64,000 nucleotides of DNA from Leifsonia williamsii (GCF_030433685.1 NZ_JAROCF010000001.1:992001-1056000); one strand, 5' to 3'. Shown: positions 17,911-26,961, counted from the stretch's first letter. Notes: a model not told the origin generated them from the sequence alone. A program made the numbers and translations.

Positions 17911-19040
17911 CGGATCTGCTCCTCGCTGGAGGCGGCCAGGATGCGGGCGCCCTCGGCGGTCTGCGCTTCGGGCTGGGCCTCGGGCTGCGGTTCGGATGCG
18001 GAGGCGGCGCGGCTGCGGGCGAGCCGCTTGGCGGTGCGCCGGCGGTGGACGCGCGCCTCGGTGGAGGCGATGCGCCGCGAGATCAGGAAGTTGAGGACGC
18101 CGAAGAGCACGATCAGCAGGAACAGCATCCACGCGATCGCCGACGCCTTGCCGAAGTTCTGCCGGTTGAACGCCATGTCCCACAGGTAGAGCACCGTGGT
18201 CTGGTACTGCCGCTGCGGGCCTCCCGGCACCGCGCTCGACGGGTTGAACAGCTTCGGCTCCGTGAAGATCTGGAGGCCGCCGATGGTCGCCGTGATGATC
18301 ACGAAGATCATGGTCGGGCGGATGCTCGGCAGCGTGATCGAGAAGAACCGGCGGAACGAGCCGGCGCCGTCGAGCGCGGCGGACTCGTGGATGTCGCGCG
18401 GGACCGCCTGCATGGCGGCCAGCAGGATCAGGGCGTTGTAACCGGTCCAGCGCCAGTTGACCATGGTCGCGATGGCGACGTGCGACGGGAAGGTCTGCGT
18501 CTTCCACATCACGGGGTCGAGCCCGATCGCCTGCAGCAGGTTGTTGATCAGGCCGTACTTCTCGTCGAAGGCGCTGGAGAAGATGAGCGTCACGGCGACC
18601 GGGGTGACGACGTAGGGGAGCAGCACGCTCATGCGCCAGAAGGTCTTTGCCCGCAGGTTCTGGTCGAGGATCGCCGCGATGAACACGGCAGCGATCAGCT
18701 GCGGGATGGCCGACAGCAGGAAGATGCTGACGGTGTTGAACAGCGAGTTCCAGAAGAAGGGGTCCTGCAGCTCGGCGACGTAGTTGCCGAGGCCGACCCA
18801 CTCGCCGGGGCCGGTCAGGAGGTTCCACTTGTTGAGCGACACGACGAACGTGTAGATCAGCGGGAAGAGCCCGACCAGTCCGAACAGGATGAAGAACGGG
18901 GCGACGTAGAAGTACGGGGACGCCTTCACGTCCAAGCGGCTGAGGCGCTGCTTGAAGGTGAGCGCCCGGCTGGCCTGCCGGTCGTTCCGGGCGGCATCGG
19001 GAGCGGCGGCGGCGGCGTCCCTGGTGGCGGTGGTGGTCAT
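17907..19040 (-). CDS. cebF: ABC sugar permease, CebF/MalF-like, with long C-terminal tail
   Basis: 377 residues. A charged N-terminal tail, about six membrane helices and the EAA-like loop (HESAALDGAGSFRRFFSITLP). After the last helix there is an unusual basic then Glu/Pro/Gln-rich tail of about 55 residues with the repeat EPQPEAQPEAQ, predicted cytoplasmic and disordered. Ordinary MalF-type subunits end shortly after the last helix. The start ATG 19040 follows the intra-operon hairpin. Confidence 0.88.
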   Translation of the reverse strand: MTTTATRDAAAAAPDAARNDRQASRALTFKQRLSRLDVKASPYFYVAPFFILFGLVGLFPLIYTFVVSLNKWNLLTGPGEWVGLGNYVAELQDPFFWNSLFNTVSIFLLSAIPQLIAAVFIAAILDQNLRAKTFWRMSVLLPYVVTPVAVTLIFSSAFDEKYGLINNLLQAIGLDPVMWKTQTFPSHVAIATMVNWRWTGYNALILLAAMQAVPRDIHESAALDGAGSFRRFFSITLPSIRPTMIFVIITATIGGLQIFTEPKLFNPSSAVPGGPQRQYQTTVLYLWDMAFNRQNFGKASAIAWMLFLLIVLFGVLNFLISRRIASTEARVHRRRTAKRLARSRAASASEPQPEAQPEAQTAEGARILAASSEEQIR

Positions 19041-19058
19041 GGCGGTTCTCCCGTGGTG

Positions 19059-19092
19059 CGGGCCCCCGCCGCGTGTCGGCAGCGGGGGCCCG
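19059..19092 (-). terminator. Intra-operon hairpin after the cebE gene
   Basis: The arms CGGGCCCCCGC (19059-19069) and GCGGGGGCCCG (19082-19092) pair perfectly in the 66-bp gap between cebE and cebF. As in the alpha-glucoside operon, it is likely to favour binding-protein expression over permease. Confidence 0.65.
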
Positions 19093-19106
19093 GGTATGGA
19101 TGCGGG

Positions 19107-20432
19107 TTACTTGTTGACGACCAGCTGGTCGAGCAGCTTCATGGCGTTGTTCCACGCCTGGTCGCCGTCCGCCTTGCCGGAGTCGAGCTCCTGGACCGAC
19201 GGGCCGAACACCTGGGACTGGATGACGGAGTCGTCCGGGCCCTTGTACTGGGCGACGACGCCCTTCGCGCGGAGCCCAAGGATCTGGCCGATGGGCGCGT
19301 TGTTGAAGAACTTCGTCAGATCGCTCTCACCGGTGACGCCGGCGTCGGTCTGGGCCTCGGTGACCGACGGGAAGGTGCCGGCGGCCTGGAAGGTCTCGAC
19401 CTGCGACTTCGCGGTGGTCAGCCACGCGGCGAGCTCGGCCGCCTCCTTCGGGTGCTTCGACTGCTTCGGCACGGTCAGGAACGAGCCGCCCCAGTTGGCG
19501 GCGCCGCCCGGGAACACGTTGGCGAAGTCCCAGCCGGTGGCCGCGTCTCCGCCGCCCGCCTCGACCTGGCCCTTCACCACGCCGAGCATCCAGCCCGGGC
19601 AGACGAAGGTCGCGAACGAGCCGTCGGTGAACGCCTTGCCCTTGCCCCAGTCCCACTGGGTCTGGTTGGAGGTCAGGCCCGCCTTGGCGCCGGCGGCCAG
19701 CTTGCTCCACAGCGCCTTGAGGTCGGCGTTGTCCTCGATGTTGAGCTTGCCGTCCTTGGTGTAGTAGCCCTCCTCCTGCTGGTTCACCATGGCGTTCCAG
19801 ATGAAGCCGGACTGGTCGTACCAGGGCTTGCCGGTGGCGGCGTGGTACTGCTCGCCGACCTTGAAGAAGTCGTCCCAGGTGGCGTTCTCGCCGCCGAACA
19901 GCTTGGCGACCTCTTCGCGGTCGCTCGGCAGGCCGGCCGCGGCGAAGAGCTTGCCGTTGTAGCAGAGGCCCTCGGGTCCGATGTCGGTGCCGTAGCCGAT
20001 GATCCGGCCGTCCTTGTCGGTGGCCTGCTTCAGCTTCCAGTCGACCCAGCGGTCCTTGATCTTGTCGGCGCCGTAGTCCTTCAGGTCGTTGAACTGGTCG
20101 CTGACCTGCATGACCTTGCTGAGCCAGCCCTCCTCGACCGCCTGGACGTCGGGGAGGCCGCTGCCGGCGGCCTGCTTCGTCTGCCAGTCGGTGAGCGCGT
20201 TGTCGCCCGTGTCGATGTTGGTGGCCTTGATCTTGACGTTGGGGTGCTCCTTCTCGTACTGCGAGTAGAGCTTGTCGAAGCCCATCGTGCCGAACGTCGT
20301 GACGGTCAGCGTGATCGGGTCCGAGCTGCTTCCGCCGCCGTTGCCGTTCGAGGAACAGCCGGAGGCGAGAAGGGCGATGGCGGCCGCGCCGGCGATGGCT
20401 GCGGCAGCCGTGGTGCGTCGTGAAAGCTTCAC
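19107..20432 (-). CDS. cebE: Cello-oligosaccharide-binding lipoprotein, CebE-like
   Basis: 441 residues. Signal peptide with lipobox LASGC (Cys about 26), a Gly/Ser/Asn linker, then a family 1 solute-binding domain with many aromatic residues typical of sugar-binding clefts. It is the first gene of the operon, reading into the permeases, the GH1 enzyme and the LacI regulator. The operators at 20479-20519 lie 47-87 bp upstream of the start. Substrate is inferred from the CebR-like boxes and the beta-glucosidase. Confidence 0.88.
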   Translation of the reverse strand: MKLSRRTTAAAAIAGAAAIALLASGCSSNGNGGGSSSDPITLTVTTFGTMGFDKLYSQYEKEHPNVKIKATNIDTGDNALTDWQTKQAAGSGLPDVQAVEEGWLSKVMQVSDQFNDLKDYGADKIKDRWVDWKLKQATDKDGRIIGYGTDIGPEGLCYNGKLFAAAGLPSDREEVAKLFGGENATWDDFFKVGEQYHAATGKPWYDQSGFIWNAMVNQQEEGYYTKDGKLNIEDNADLKALWSKLAAGAKAGLTSNQTQWDWGKGKAFTDGSFATFVCPGWMLGVVKGQVEAGGGDAATGWDFANVFPGGAANWGGSFLTVPKQSKHPKEAAELAAWLTTAKSQVETFQAAGTFPSVTEAQTDAGVTGESDLTKFFNNAPIGQILGLRAKGVVAQYKGPDDSVIQSQVFGPSVQELDSGKADGDQAWNNAMKLLDQLVVNK

Positions 20433-20478
20433 GGGTCACTCCCTTGTGCGTGTGTCGTGCTTGGGTCCGGTGAGTGCG

Positions 20479-20519
20479 TGGGAGCGCTCTCATACGGCAA
20501 GCTGTGAGAGCGCTCTCAC
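20479..20519. promoter_or_regulatory. Two CebR-like operators upstream of cebE
   Basis: TGGGAGCGCTCTCA (20479-20492) and the perfect 16-bp palindrome GTGAGAGCGCTCTCAC (20504-20519) lie 26 bp apart centre to centre. A third, degenerate site TGATCGCGCTCTCA lies at 20570-20583. They match the known CebR/CelR box TGGGAGCGCTCCCA in 11-13 of 14 positions. Confidence 0.85.
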
Positions 20520-20606
20520 GCGTCGAGCACGACTGTAAAACGGTCAGGGCGTCCGTGTCAAGAACAAAATGATCGCGCTCTCATTGCCGAGTTTCCGCGG
20601 ATCGGG

Positions 20607-21416
20607 TCAGTGGGAGGCTCGGGGGCTCACGAAGGTCTGTCTGTGCTGGCGCGGGCCGGTCTGCGGAGCGGGGACCGGCCCGAACGCGCTCAGGACGCGC
20701 AGCCTCCGCAGCACCGGCATCCCGATCGCGTTCCAGAGGCCGGCGGCGCCCAGGCAGGCGCTGGCGGCCAGGACCGCGCCGGCCAGCACGTCGCTCGGAT
20801 AGTGCGCTCCCGCGTAGAGGCGGGAGGCACCCACGATCAGCACGACGAGGGCGCCGACGCCGATCACGGCGGTGCGACGTCGCCTCGCGAGCACGGCGCA
20901 GCCGATGACGAGGGCGGTCGCGACGGCGGTGTGGCCGCTCGGGAAGCTGTCGTCGCGGAGGTGCGAGGCGATCGCCTCGTCCATCGTGGCCGCGTAGGGG
21001 CGCGGGCGGGAGAACAGGAGTGTCAGCGGCTGGACCGCCACCCAGCCCGCGCCGGTCACCAGGGCGAATGCGATGGCATTGACCGGCGCCCGGCGCACGA
21101 ACAACTGGGCGGCGACGACGCCGAGGAGGAGCAGCGTCGCGACGGGCGGGGAGAAGGCGAACGCGATCGCGAGGGCCGCCGCGTCGAGCGTGGGGCTGTG
21201 CACTGCGTCGAGGCCGGACACGACGCCGGCCTCCCACTCCGTGATGCCTGGTGCGAGCGTGACGGCAGCGCCCATGAGGAGCACGAGCAGGATGCCGTTG
21301 GCGGCGAGGGGGATCCAGGCCGCGGGCAGGGGCAGCTGGGCCAGGCGGGTGCGGTCGGCCGTTCGGTCACGGTCGATGCGGCGGGTGCGATCGGGTACGC
21401 GGGTGCGGTCCGGCAC
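20607..21416 (-). CDS. PAP2-family phosphatase (membrane)
   Basis: 269 residues with about six transmembrane helices. The three PAP2 motifs are present: SRPRPYA, PSGHTAV and SRLYAGAHYPSDV. It would dephosphorylate lipid phosphates such as undecaprenyl pyrophosphate or phosphatidate at the membrane. The GTG at 21416 is preferred because GGAGGA lies 3 nt upstream. A basic, repetitive PDRTR segment precedes the first helix. A pair of 7-bp direct repeats upstream (21494-21511) resembles a PHO-box layout. Confidence 0.85.
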   Translation of the reverse strand: MPDRTRVPDRTRRIDRDRTADRTRLAQLPLPAAWIPLAANGILLVLLMGAAVTLAPGITEWEAGVVSGLDAVHSPTLDAAALAIAFAFSPPVATLLLLGVVAAQLFVRRAPVNAIAFALVTGAGWVAVQPLTLLFSRPRPYAATMDEAIASHLRDDSFPSGHTAVATALVIGCAVLARRRRTAVIGVGALVVLIVGASRLYAGAHYPSDVLAGAVLAASACLGAAGLWNAIGMPVLRRLRVLSAFGPVPAPQTGPRQHRQTFVSPRASH

Positions 21417-21493
21417 GGGTCCTCCGGAGGTGGGATCGGTGGCCGCGGCGGGTGACGGCGGCGTACCCAATGTAGCATCCGGAATATCAGAAC

Positions 21494-21511
21494 CGTACAG
21501 TCGGCGTACAG
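21494..21511 (-). promoter_or_regulatory. PHO-box-like direct repeat upstream of the PAP2 gene
   Basis: On the minus strand CTGTACG-CCGA-CTGTACG: two identical 7-mers with a 4-bp spacer, the 11-bp period used by PhoB/PhoP/OmpR-class regulators. Followed by the AT-rich GATATT, a possible -10. Confidence 0.4.
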
Positions 21512-21516
21512 GAACG

Positions 21517-21554
21517 ATGGAGGCCGCCGCCCCGGACGGGACGGCGGCCTCCAT
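21517..21554 (-). terminator. Terminator of the MFS exporter gene
   Basis: The arms ATGGAGGCCGCCG (21517-21529) and CGGCGGCCTCCAT (21542-21554) pair perfectly with a 12-nt loop, 17 bp past the exporter stop codon. Confidence 0.8.
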
Positions 21555-21570
21555 GTGACGCTCGGGCGGC

Positions 21571-23556
21571 CTAGTCGGTCGCGGGACGCGGGCGCTGAGC
21601 CCGGGTCGACGCGGTGTCCGCCCCCGGCTCGATGAGGGCGCCGAAGTCGTCCGCGGCCCGGCGGGCGATGATGCCGGTGTCGAGCTCGGCGTCATCGTCG
21701 TCTGCGGCGGACGCCAGGACCGACGCGGCGGTGACGCGCTCACGCTCCCCCTGCGCCTGGGCCTCCGCACGGTCGTCGGCCGCCTCCTGCAGCGCGGACT
21801 TCGCCCGCAGCGGCGGCGCCTTGAAGAACAGCGTCAGGATGAACGCGAGGAGCACGACGATCAGCGCGACCCAGTAGACCGTCACTGCCGACGCGTTGAA
21901 GCCCTCGAGGAACGGCTTGGTGAGCCGCGGATCGGCACCGTTCAGGAACGAGGTGTCGTTGAGGCTCGAGTCGCCGGCGGCCGTGGCCGAGTCGGCGCCC
22001 GTGGTCGGGTTCGCCTCGATCCGCGCGACCGTGGTCTCCACGACCTGGGAGCGCACGGCCTCGTTCGAGAGATCCGTGCCCGGGGGGAGCTGCGCCTTGA
22101 TCGGGTCGACGAACTTGTTGTACGCGAGCTTCATGATCTGCGCGTTCTCGGGGGCCTCGGCCACGCTCGGCGTGAGCGCCGCGTCGAGCGCGCTCGTCAG
22201 CGTCTCCTGCTTGGTCAGCGAGTTCGCCAGGTTCGACGGGAAGACCGTGAACAGCAGGGAGAGCAGCACGGCGGTGCCGAGCGTTCCACCGATCTGGCGG
22301 AAGAACGTGGAGGCGCTGGTGGCGACGCCCATGTCCCGCAGGCCGACGGAGTTCTGGCTGGCGATCGTGAGGGTCTGCATCAGCTGGCCGAGGCCCAGGC
22401 CGATCAGCAGCATGGCGCCCGCGATGAACCAGTACGAGCTGTCGTACTTGAGGAAGGTCAGGTAGAAGAACCCGCCGGAGAGCAGCGCCGTACCGATGAT
22501 CGGGAACTGGCGGTAGCGGCCGGTGCGCGCGATGATCTGGCCGCTCGCGATGGAGGAGATCATCAGGCCGAGGATCATCGGGAGGAGCTGGAGCCCGCTC
22601 TCGGTCGGCGTCGATCCGAGCACGAGCTGCAGGTACAGCGGGAGGGTCAGCATGGCGCCGAACATCCCGAAGCCCACGAACACGCCGATGATGGTCGCCA
22701 TCGAGAAGGTCGCCGACCGGAAGAGCTTGAGCGGGATCAACGCGTCGTCCTTCATCGCCATCTCGATGAAGATGAAGGCGATGATGCCGACGCCGCCGAT
22801 GATGTAGCAGGCGTAGGCGCCGACGCTGTCCCAGCCCCACTCGCGGCCCTGCTCGGCGATCAGGAGCAGCGGCGCGAGCGCGACGATCACCGCTGTGGCA
22901 CCCCACCAGTCGATCCGGACCGACCCGGGCGTGTGCTTGGGCAGGTGCAGGAAGCGCAGCACCATGAACAGCGCGCCGATGCCGATCGGCACGTTGATCA
23001 GGAACACCCAGCGCCAACCGGTGATCCACAGGATCTGGTCCGCGCCCGCGAACAGTCCGCCGACGAGCGGGCCGACCAGGCTCGAGATGCCGAACACGGC
23101 GAGGAAGTAGCCCTGGTACTTGGCGCGCTCGCGCGGGGCGAGCATGTCGCCCATGATGGCGAGCGGCATGGACATCAGGCCGCCGGCGCCGAGACCCTGG
23201 ATGGCGCGGAACACGGCCAGCTCGATCATCGACGTGGAGAAGACCGCCAGCGTCGAGCCGATCACGAAGATCACGATCGCGATGATGAACAGCGGCCGCC
23301 GGCCGAAGATGTCGGAGAGCTTGCCGTAGATCGGCGTCGAGATGGTGGAGACGATGAGGTAGCCGGTCGTGACCCACGCCTGCTGGCTCAGGCCGTGGAG
23401 GTCGTCGCCGATGGTGCGGATCGCGGTGCCGACGACGGTCTGGTCGAGGGCGGAGAGGAACATGCCGGCCATGAGCCCGAAGATCACGAAGAGGATCTGC
23501 CGGTGCGTCATGATCGGCTGGGGCGCGGCGTTCGCCGAGGGGTTTGCGGTGGACAT
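21571..23556 (-). CDS. DHA2-type MFS multidrug exporter (EmrB/QacA-like)
   Basis: 661 residues, 14 predicted membrane helices. Motif A is GKLSDIFGRRP, and motif D1/C-like elements include LDQTVVGTAIRTIGDDL and GPLVGGLF. A soluble segment of about 100 residues lies between helices 13 and 14, and a C-terminal cytoplasmic tail is rich in Asp/Glu/Ala. It exports drugs or lipophilic cations with proton antiport. ATG 23556 is chosen over 23604 because GGAG lies 5 nt upstream and the protein then starts close to helix 1. No regulator gene is adjacent. Confidence 0.9.
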   Translation of the reverse strand: MSTANPSANAAPQPIMTHRQILFVIFGLMAGMFLSALDQTVVGTAIRTIGDDLHGLSQQAWVTTGYLIVSTISTPIYGKLSDIFGRRPLFIIAIVIFVIGSTLAVFSTSMIELAVFRAIQGLGAGGLMSMPLAIMGDMLAPRERAKYQGYFLAVFGISSLVGPLVGGLFAGADQILWITGWRWVFLINVPIGIGALFMVLRFLHLPKHTPGSVRIDWWGATAVIVALAPLLLIAEQGREWGWDSVGAYACYIIGGVGIIAFIFIEMAMKDDALIPLKLFRSATFSMATIIGVFVGFGMFGAMLTLPLYLQLVLGSTPTESGLQLLPMILGLMISSIASGQIIARTGRYRQFPIIGTALLSGGFFYLTFLKYDSSYWFIAGAMLLIGLGLGQLMQTLTIASQNSVGLRDMGVATSASTFFRQIGGTLGTAVLLSLLFTVFPSNLANSLTKQETLTSALDAALTPSVAEAPENAQIMKLAYNKFVDPIKAQLPPGTDLSNEAVRSQVVETTVARIEANPTTGADSATAAGDSSLNDTSFLNGADPRLTKPFLEGFNASAVTVYWVALIVVLLAFILTLFFKAPPLRAKSALQEAADDRAEAQAQGERERVTAASVLASAADDDDAELDTGIIARRAADDFGALIEPGADTASTRAQRPRPATD

Positions 23557-23871
23557 CGAACTCCGGGTCGAGAGGGCGGGGACGCCCGGGTGCTCGGGCG
23601 TCACACCGGTGTGAGGGTCGCGAAAAGATATTTTGCGGAGAGTGCAAAGTTACACCCGGTGCGAGTCTTGCAGCAACGGCTTCATGAGCCCCTGGTGGGC
23701 GGTTCGCCACGGGCGAACGGGGGCGCGGACGCCCGCCTGGATGTGCGTTCTTCGCACGCGATTCCGCGGAAGCGTCGGGTGTCGCGCCCCCCGTCCAGGT
23801 GTCGCAAAGGTGGGAGGAGTACCGTGGCCGACACCCGATTCCTGCACCCTCCGAATCGACCCAAAAGGCAT

Positions 23872-24765
23872 ATGAGTTCTCTCACACGTACCCGTTCCCG
23901 CGTCCTCGCCGCAGCCTCCGTCAGTGCTGCCGCCGCGCTTCTCTTCACCGGATGCGCGGGGGAGCCGTCGCCGGTCACCAAGGCCGTCGCGGCCGCGCAG
24001 TCCACTCCCGAGTCCACCGCCGTCGCCGCCATCGAGCCCGCGACCGGCAGCGTCTCCGGCGGAACCGTGACGATCACGGGCACCAACCTGCAGAAGGTCG
24101 GCAGCATCCAGATCGGCTCCCAGCCCGCCACCGTGACCCAGGCCACCGCGGACAAGGTCGTGGCGGTCGTCCCCGCGGCGCAGAGCTTCCAGGCAGGCGC
24201 CGTGCCGATCACCGTCACCGACAAGGACGGCACCGCGGTGCCGACGAACGGCAAGACGTACGAGTACACGGTGCAGTCCGACGTCGACAAGCAGCTCGCG
24301 TACGCCATGACGTACTGGAAGAACTACAACAGCTCCGAGTGGGGCGACCTCAACCCCGTCGGCGGAGACTGCGCCAACTTCGTCAGCCAGACCCTGCTCG
24401 CGCGCGGCTGGCAGATGAACGACGACTGGTACAACCACGACGCCGCCGCCGACTGGAGTCCGGCGTGGGGCTACGTGCCGTCGATGGACGCCTACTTCCG
24501 GGCCAACGCGGCGCAGCTCGGGCTGACCGAGTACTCGTTCGACCAGCGCGACAAGATCAAGGTCGGCGACATCGTCATGTTCGACTGGAACGACAACGAC
24601 TCGCTCGACCACGTGCAGATCGTGTCCGCGGTCGAGAACGTGGGCGGCCAGATCAAGATCAAGATGGTCGGCCACAACGAGGACAGCGATTACCGCGACC
24701 TCGACGAGGCGATCACCGTCGACCACCCGGGCGGCATCGGCCACTTCTGGAGCCTCTCGAAGTAG
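23872..24765 (+). CDS. Secreted IPT/TIG plus Amidase_6-type lipoprotein
   Basis: 297 residues. Signal peptide ending in LFTGC (possible lipobox, with Phe at -3 unusual). An IPT/TIG beta-sandwich covers about 55-135 (IEPATGSVSGGTVTITGTN). The C-terminal part matches the Amidase_6 family, with AYAMTYWKNYNSSEW, the catalytic Cys in GGDCANFVSQTLLA and His in DHVQIVS; this is an NlpC/P60-like CHAP-related fold. Probably a cell-wall amidase or peptidase. ATG 23872 has AAGG 4 nt upstream. The 267-bp region before it (23605-23871) holds the exporter promoter and no gene. Confidence 0.85.
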   Translation: MSSLTRTRSRVLAAASVSAAAALLFTGCAGEPSPVTKAVAAAQSTPESTAVAAIEPATGSVSGGTVTITGTNLQKVGSIQIGSQPATVTQATADKVVAVVPAAQSFQAGAVPITVTDKDGTAVPTNGKTYEYTVQSDVDKQLAYAMTYWKNYNSSEWGDLNPVGGDCANFVSQTLLARGWQMNDDWYNHDAAADWSPAWGYVPSMDAYFRANAAQLGLTEYSFDQRDKIKVGDIVMFDWNDNDSLDHVQIVSAVENVGGQIKIKMVGHNEDSDYRDLDEAITVDHPGGIGHFWSLSK

Positions 24766-24780
24766 GGGCACGCAGCGGCG

Positions 24781-24802
24781 TCGGGAGGGTCGCGCCTCCC
24801 GA
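24781..24802 (+). terminator. Hairpin after the Amidase_6 gene
   Basis: The arms TCGGGAGG and CCTCCCGA form an 8-bp stem with a 6-nt loop. Directly downstream starts the TAAGCT element (24803-24808) of the VanY-like gene. Confidence 0.6.
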
Positions 24803-24814
24803 TAAGCTCGTGCC

Positions 24815-25699
24815 GTGATCTCGGGGGAGGCCCGTCGGCGGGCGAAGCGTTCGACGTCCGTGCCGGCGGCAGCCCTGCTGCTCCTGCTCGGCGCCGTGCT
24901 GAGCGGCTGCAGCGCGGGCGCGTCTGCGGCGGGGCACGAGCCGTGGCCGGGGGAGCCGCAGCGCGCGGCCGCGTCTGCCACGCCGTCGGCGACCCCCACT
25001 CCCCGCCGCACGCCGCCGCCGACCGCCACCGCGACCCCGCGCCCGACGCCGACCGTCCCGGCGACGCCGACCCCGGCCGGGCCTCCCGCGTTCGACAAGA
25101 CCGCCCACTCCGTCGACGATGCGGCGAGCCCGTGGGTCGTCGTGAACAAGTCGCGCGCCCTCTCGCCCCTCGACTTCGCGCCGGGCGACCTCGTCTACCC
25201 CGACGTGACGTACGTGAACCGCCAGCCGATGCGGCAGGGCGTGGCCACCGCGCTGGTCGCGATGTTCCAGGCGGGGAAGCGGGAGGCCGGACTCGACTTC
25301 TCCGTGCAGAGCGCCTACCGCTCGTTCGACTCGCAGACGCGCGTCTACGACGAGGACGTCGCGCAGCACGGCCAGGTGTACGCCGACACCGACACCGCGC
25401 GACCCGGGCACAGCGAGCACCAGACCGGGCTCGCCGTCGACATCAGCGCCGTGCCGGCGCGCTGCTCGCTCGACGCCTGCTTCGGGCAGACGCCGCAGGG
25501 GGAATGGCTGGCCGCCAACGCCTGGCGCTTCGGCTTCCTGCTGCGCTACCCGGCCGACAAGGTCGCGGTGACCGGCTTCACCTTCGAGCCGTGGCATTTC
25601 CGGTTCGTCGGGGAGGCGCTGGCCGCCGAGCTGCACCGGACGGGTGTGACGACGCTCGAGGAGTTCTTCTCCGTGCCCGGAGGGACCGAGTACCGGTAG
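24815..25699 (+). CDS. VanY-type D-alanyl-D-alanine carboxypeptidase lipoprotein
   Basis: 294 residues. Lipoprotein signal (LSGC, Cys about 33), a Pro/Thr linker of about 50 residues, then a peptidase M15B domain. Zinc ligands are H202 and D209 in EHQTGLAVDI and H261 in EPWHFR; the substrate motif QSAYRSFDSQ precedes them. It trims D-Ala from peptidoglycan stem peptides. The GTG start is 6 nt after TAAGCT with no ribosome binding site, so the message is probably leaderless. It carries no vancomycin-cluster neighbours, so it is a housekeeping wall enzyme rather than a resistance gene. Confidence 0.9.
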   Translation: MISGEARRRAKRSTSVPAAALLLLLGAVLSGCSAGASAAGHEPWPGEPQRAAASATPSATPTPRRTPPPTATATPRPTPTVPATPTPAGPPAFDKTAHSVDDAASPWVVVNKSRALSPLDFAPGDLVYPDVTYVNRQPMRQGVATALVAMFQAGKREAGLDFSVQSAYRSFDSQTRVYDEDVAQHGQVYADTDTARPGHSEHQTGLAVDISAVPARCSLDACFGQTPQGEWLAANAWRFGFLLRYPADKVAVTGFTFEPWHFRFVGEALAAELHRTGVTTLEEFFSVPGGTEYR

Positions 25700-25782
25700 T
25701 CGCCTTCGCCGGACCGAATACGGATAACACGTCCGCGGTTCTGCCGACTGCGAGCGGGCGTGCCCGCCCGTACAGTGAAGGC

Positions 25783-26961
25783 ATGGTCTTGAAGATGGAG
25801 GCGGCGCAGCAGACGGAGTCACGACGGCAGCGTGCGCTGACCGGACTCGGGATCGTCGGGACTCCGCGCGAGGAGCGCTTCGACCGCATCACCCGCATGG
25901 CGCAGGTGCTGTTCGACGTCCCCATGGTGAGCGTGACGCTGCTCGACGGCGAGCGGCAGTGGCGCAAGTCGCACGTGGGGCTCACCGATGTGGCGCCGCG
26001 TGAGGGCGCCTTCTGCGACCTCACCGCGCGGCAGGACGCCGCCCTGATCGTCGACGACGCGGCGTCCGACGCGCGGTTCAGCGACAACCCCTTCGTCGTC
26101 GGCGACCCGCACCTGCGCTTCTACGCCGGGGAGCCCCTCCACGCGCCGGGCGGTGAGGCCGTCGGGACCCTGTGCGTGCTCGACACGCAGCCGCGCACGC
26201 TGACCCCGGCCCAGGCGCGGGTGCTGCGCGACCTCGCCGACCTGGTGCAGGCCGAGCTGGACCGCGACGAGGAGCTCGACCGCGCCTCCATCGCCCAGAA
26301 GGGACTGCTGCCGCGGCGCAAGCCGGCCGCTCCCGGCTACGACGTCGCCGCGGTGTGCGAGCCGTCGCGCGGAGTGGCCGGCGACTTCTACGACTGGTAC
26401 GACGTCGACGACGCCGGGTTCTGCCTGACCATGGGCGATGTCATGGGCAAGGGCATGGCGGCCGCGATCGTCGCCGCGTCCGTCCGGACGGCCCTGCGCA
26501 GCACGATGGGGTCCGGCGACCTGCAGGAGGCCGTGACGGCAGCCTCCCGGCTGGTCGAGGAGGACCTGGACCAGCTCTCGACCTTCGTGACGCTCTTCCA
26601 CGCCCGTTTCGGCGCCGAGGGCCGCGTGCAGTACGTCGACGCCGGGCACGGCCTCGCGTTCGTGGTGCACGACCGCGGCCCGTTCGACCGGATCGACGCC
26701 GGCTCGCTCCCGCTCGGCGTGCCGTCTCCCGACCCGTTCGTGCCGCAGGAGCTGACGATGGCGGAGGGGGACGTGCTCGTCTGCGTGAGCGACGGCGTGC
26801 TCGACGCCCTGGGCGGCGATCGGGCGCTGTCGCGGCTCGAGGCGATCGTGCGGAGCTCGGCGACCGCGGCCGGAGCCGCCACCCGGATCGCGGGTGCGGC
26901 GCTCGCCGGCGTCCCCATCGACGACATCACCGCCGTGGTCGTGCGCCGGAGCGCCCGGTGA
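25783..26961 (+). CDS. GAF-domain SpoIIE/PP2C-type serine phosphatase
   Basis: 392 residues. GAF domain at about 20-160 (ITRMAQVLFDVPMVSVTLLD...FCDLTARQDA), a short coiled linker, then a SpoIIE/RsbU-type PP2C domain (about 175-390) with metal-binding aspartates in GVAGDFYDWYD, MGDVMGKGMAAA, YVDAGHG and VSDGVLDA. It would dephosphorylate the STAS protein coded at 28916. It is first in the four-gene operon and overlaps the glycosyltransferase by GTGA. TACAGT (25771-25776) lies 6 nt before ATG 25783. The GAF signal (redox, ligand or partner) is unknown. Confidence 0.88.
   Translation: MVLKMEAAQQTESRRQRALTGLGIVGTPREERFDRITRMAQVLFDVPMVSVTLLDGERQWRKSHVGLTDVAPREGAFCDLTARQDAALIVDDAASDARFSDNPFVVGDPHLRFYAGEPLHAPGGEAVGTLCVLDTQPRTLTPAQARVLRDLADLVQAELDRDEELDRASIAQKGLLPRRKPAAPGYDVAAVCEPSRGVAGDFYDWYDVDDAGFCLTMGDVMGKGMAAAIVAASVRTALRSTMGSGDLQEAVTAASRLVEEDLDQLSTFVTLFHARFGAEGRVQYVDAGHGLAFVVHDRGPFDRIDAGSLPLGVPSPDPFVPQELTMAEGDVLVCVSDGVLDALGGDRALSRLEAIVRSSATAAGAATRIAGAALAGVPIDDITAVVVRRSAR

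Noticed and set aside
24815..25699. Vancomycin-resistance gene (VanY)
   Set aside because: The M15B peptidase motifs are real, but no vanHAX, vanS or vanR genes are adjacent; it is better read as a wall-trimming enzyme.
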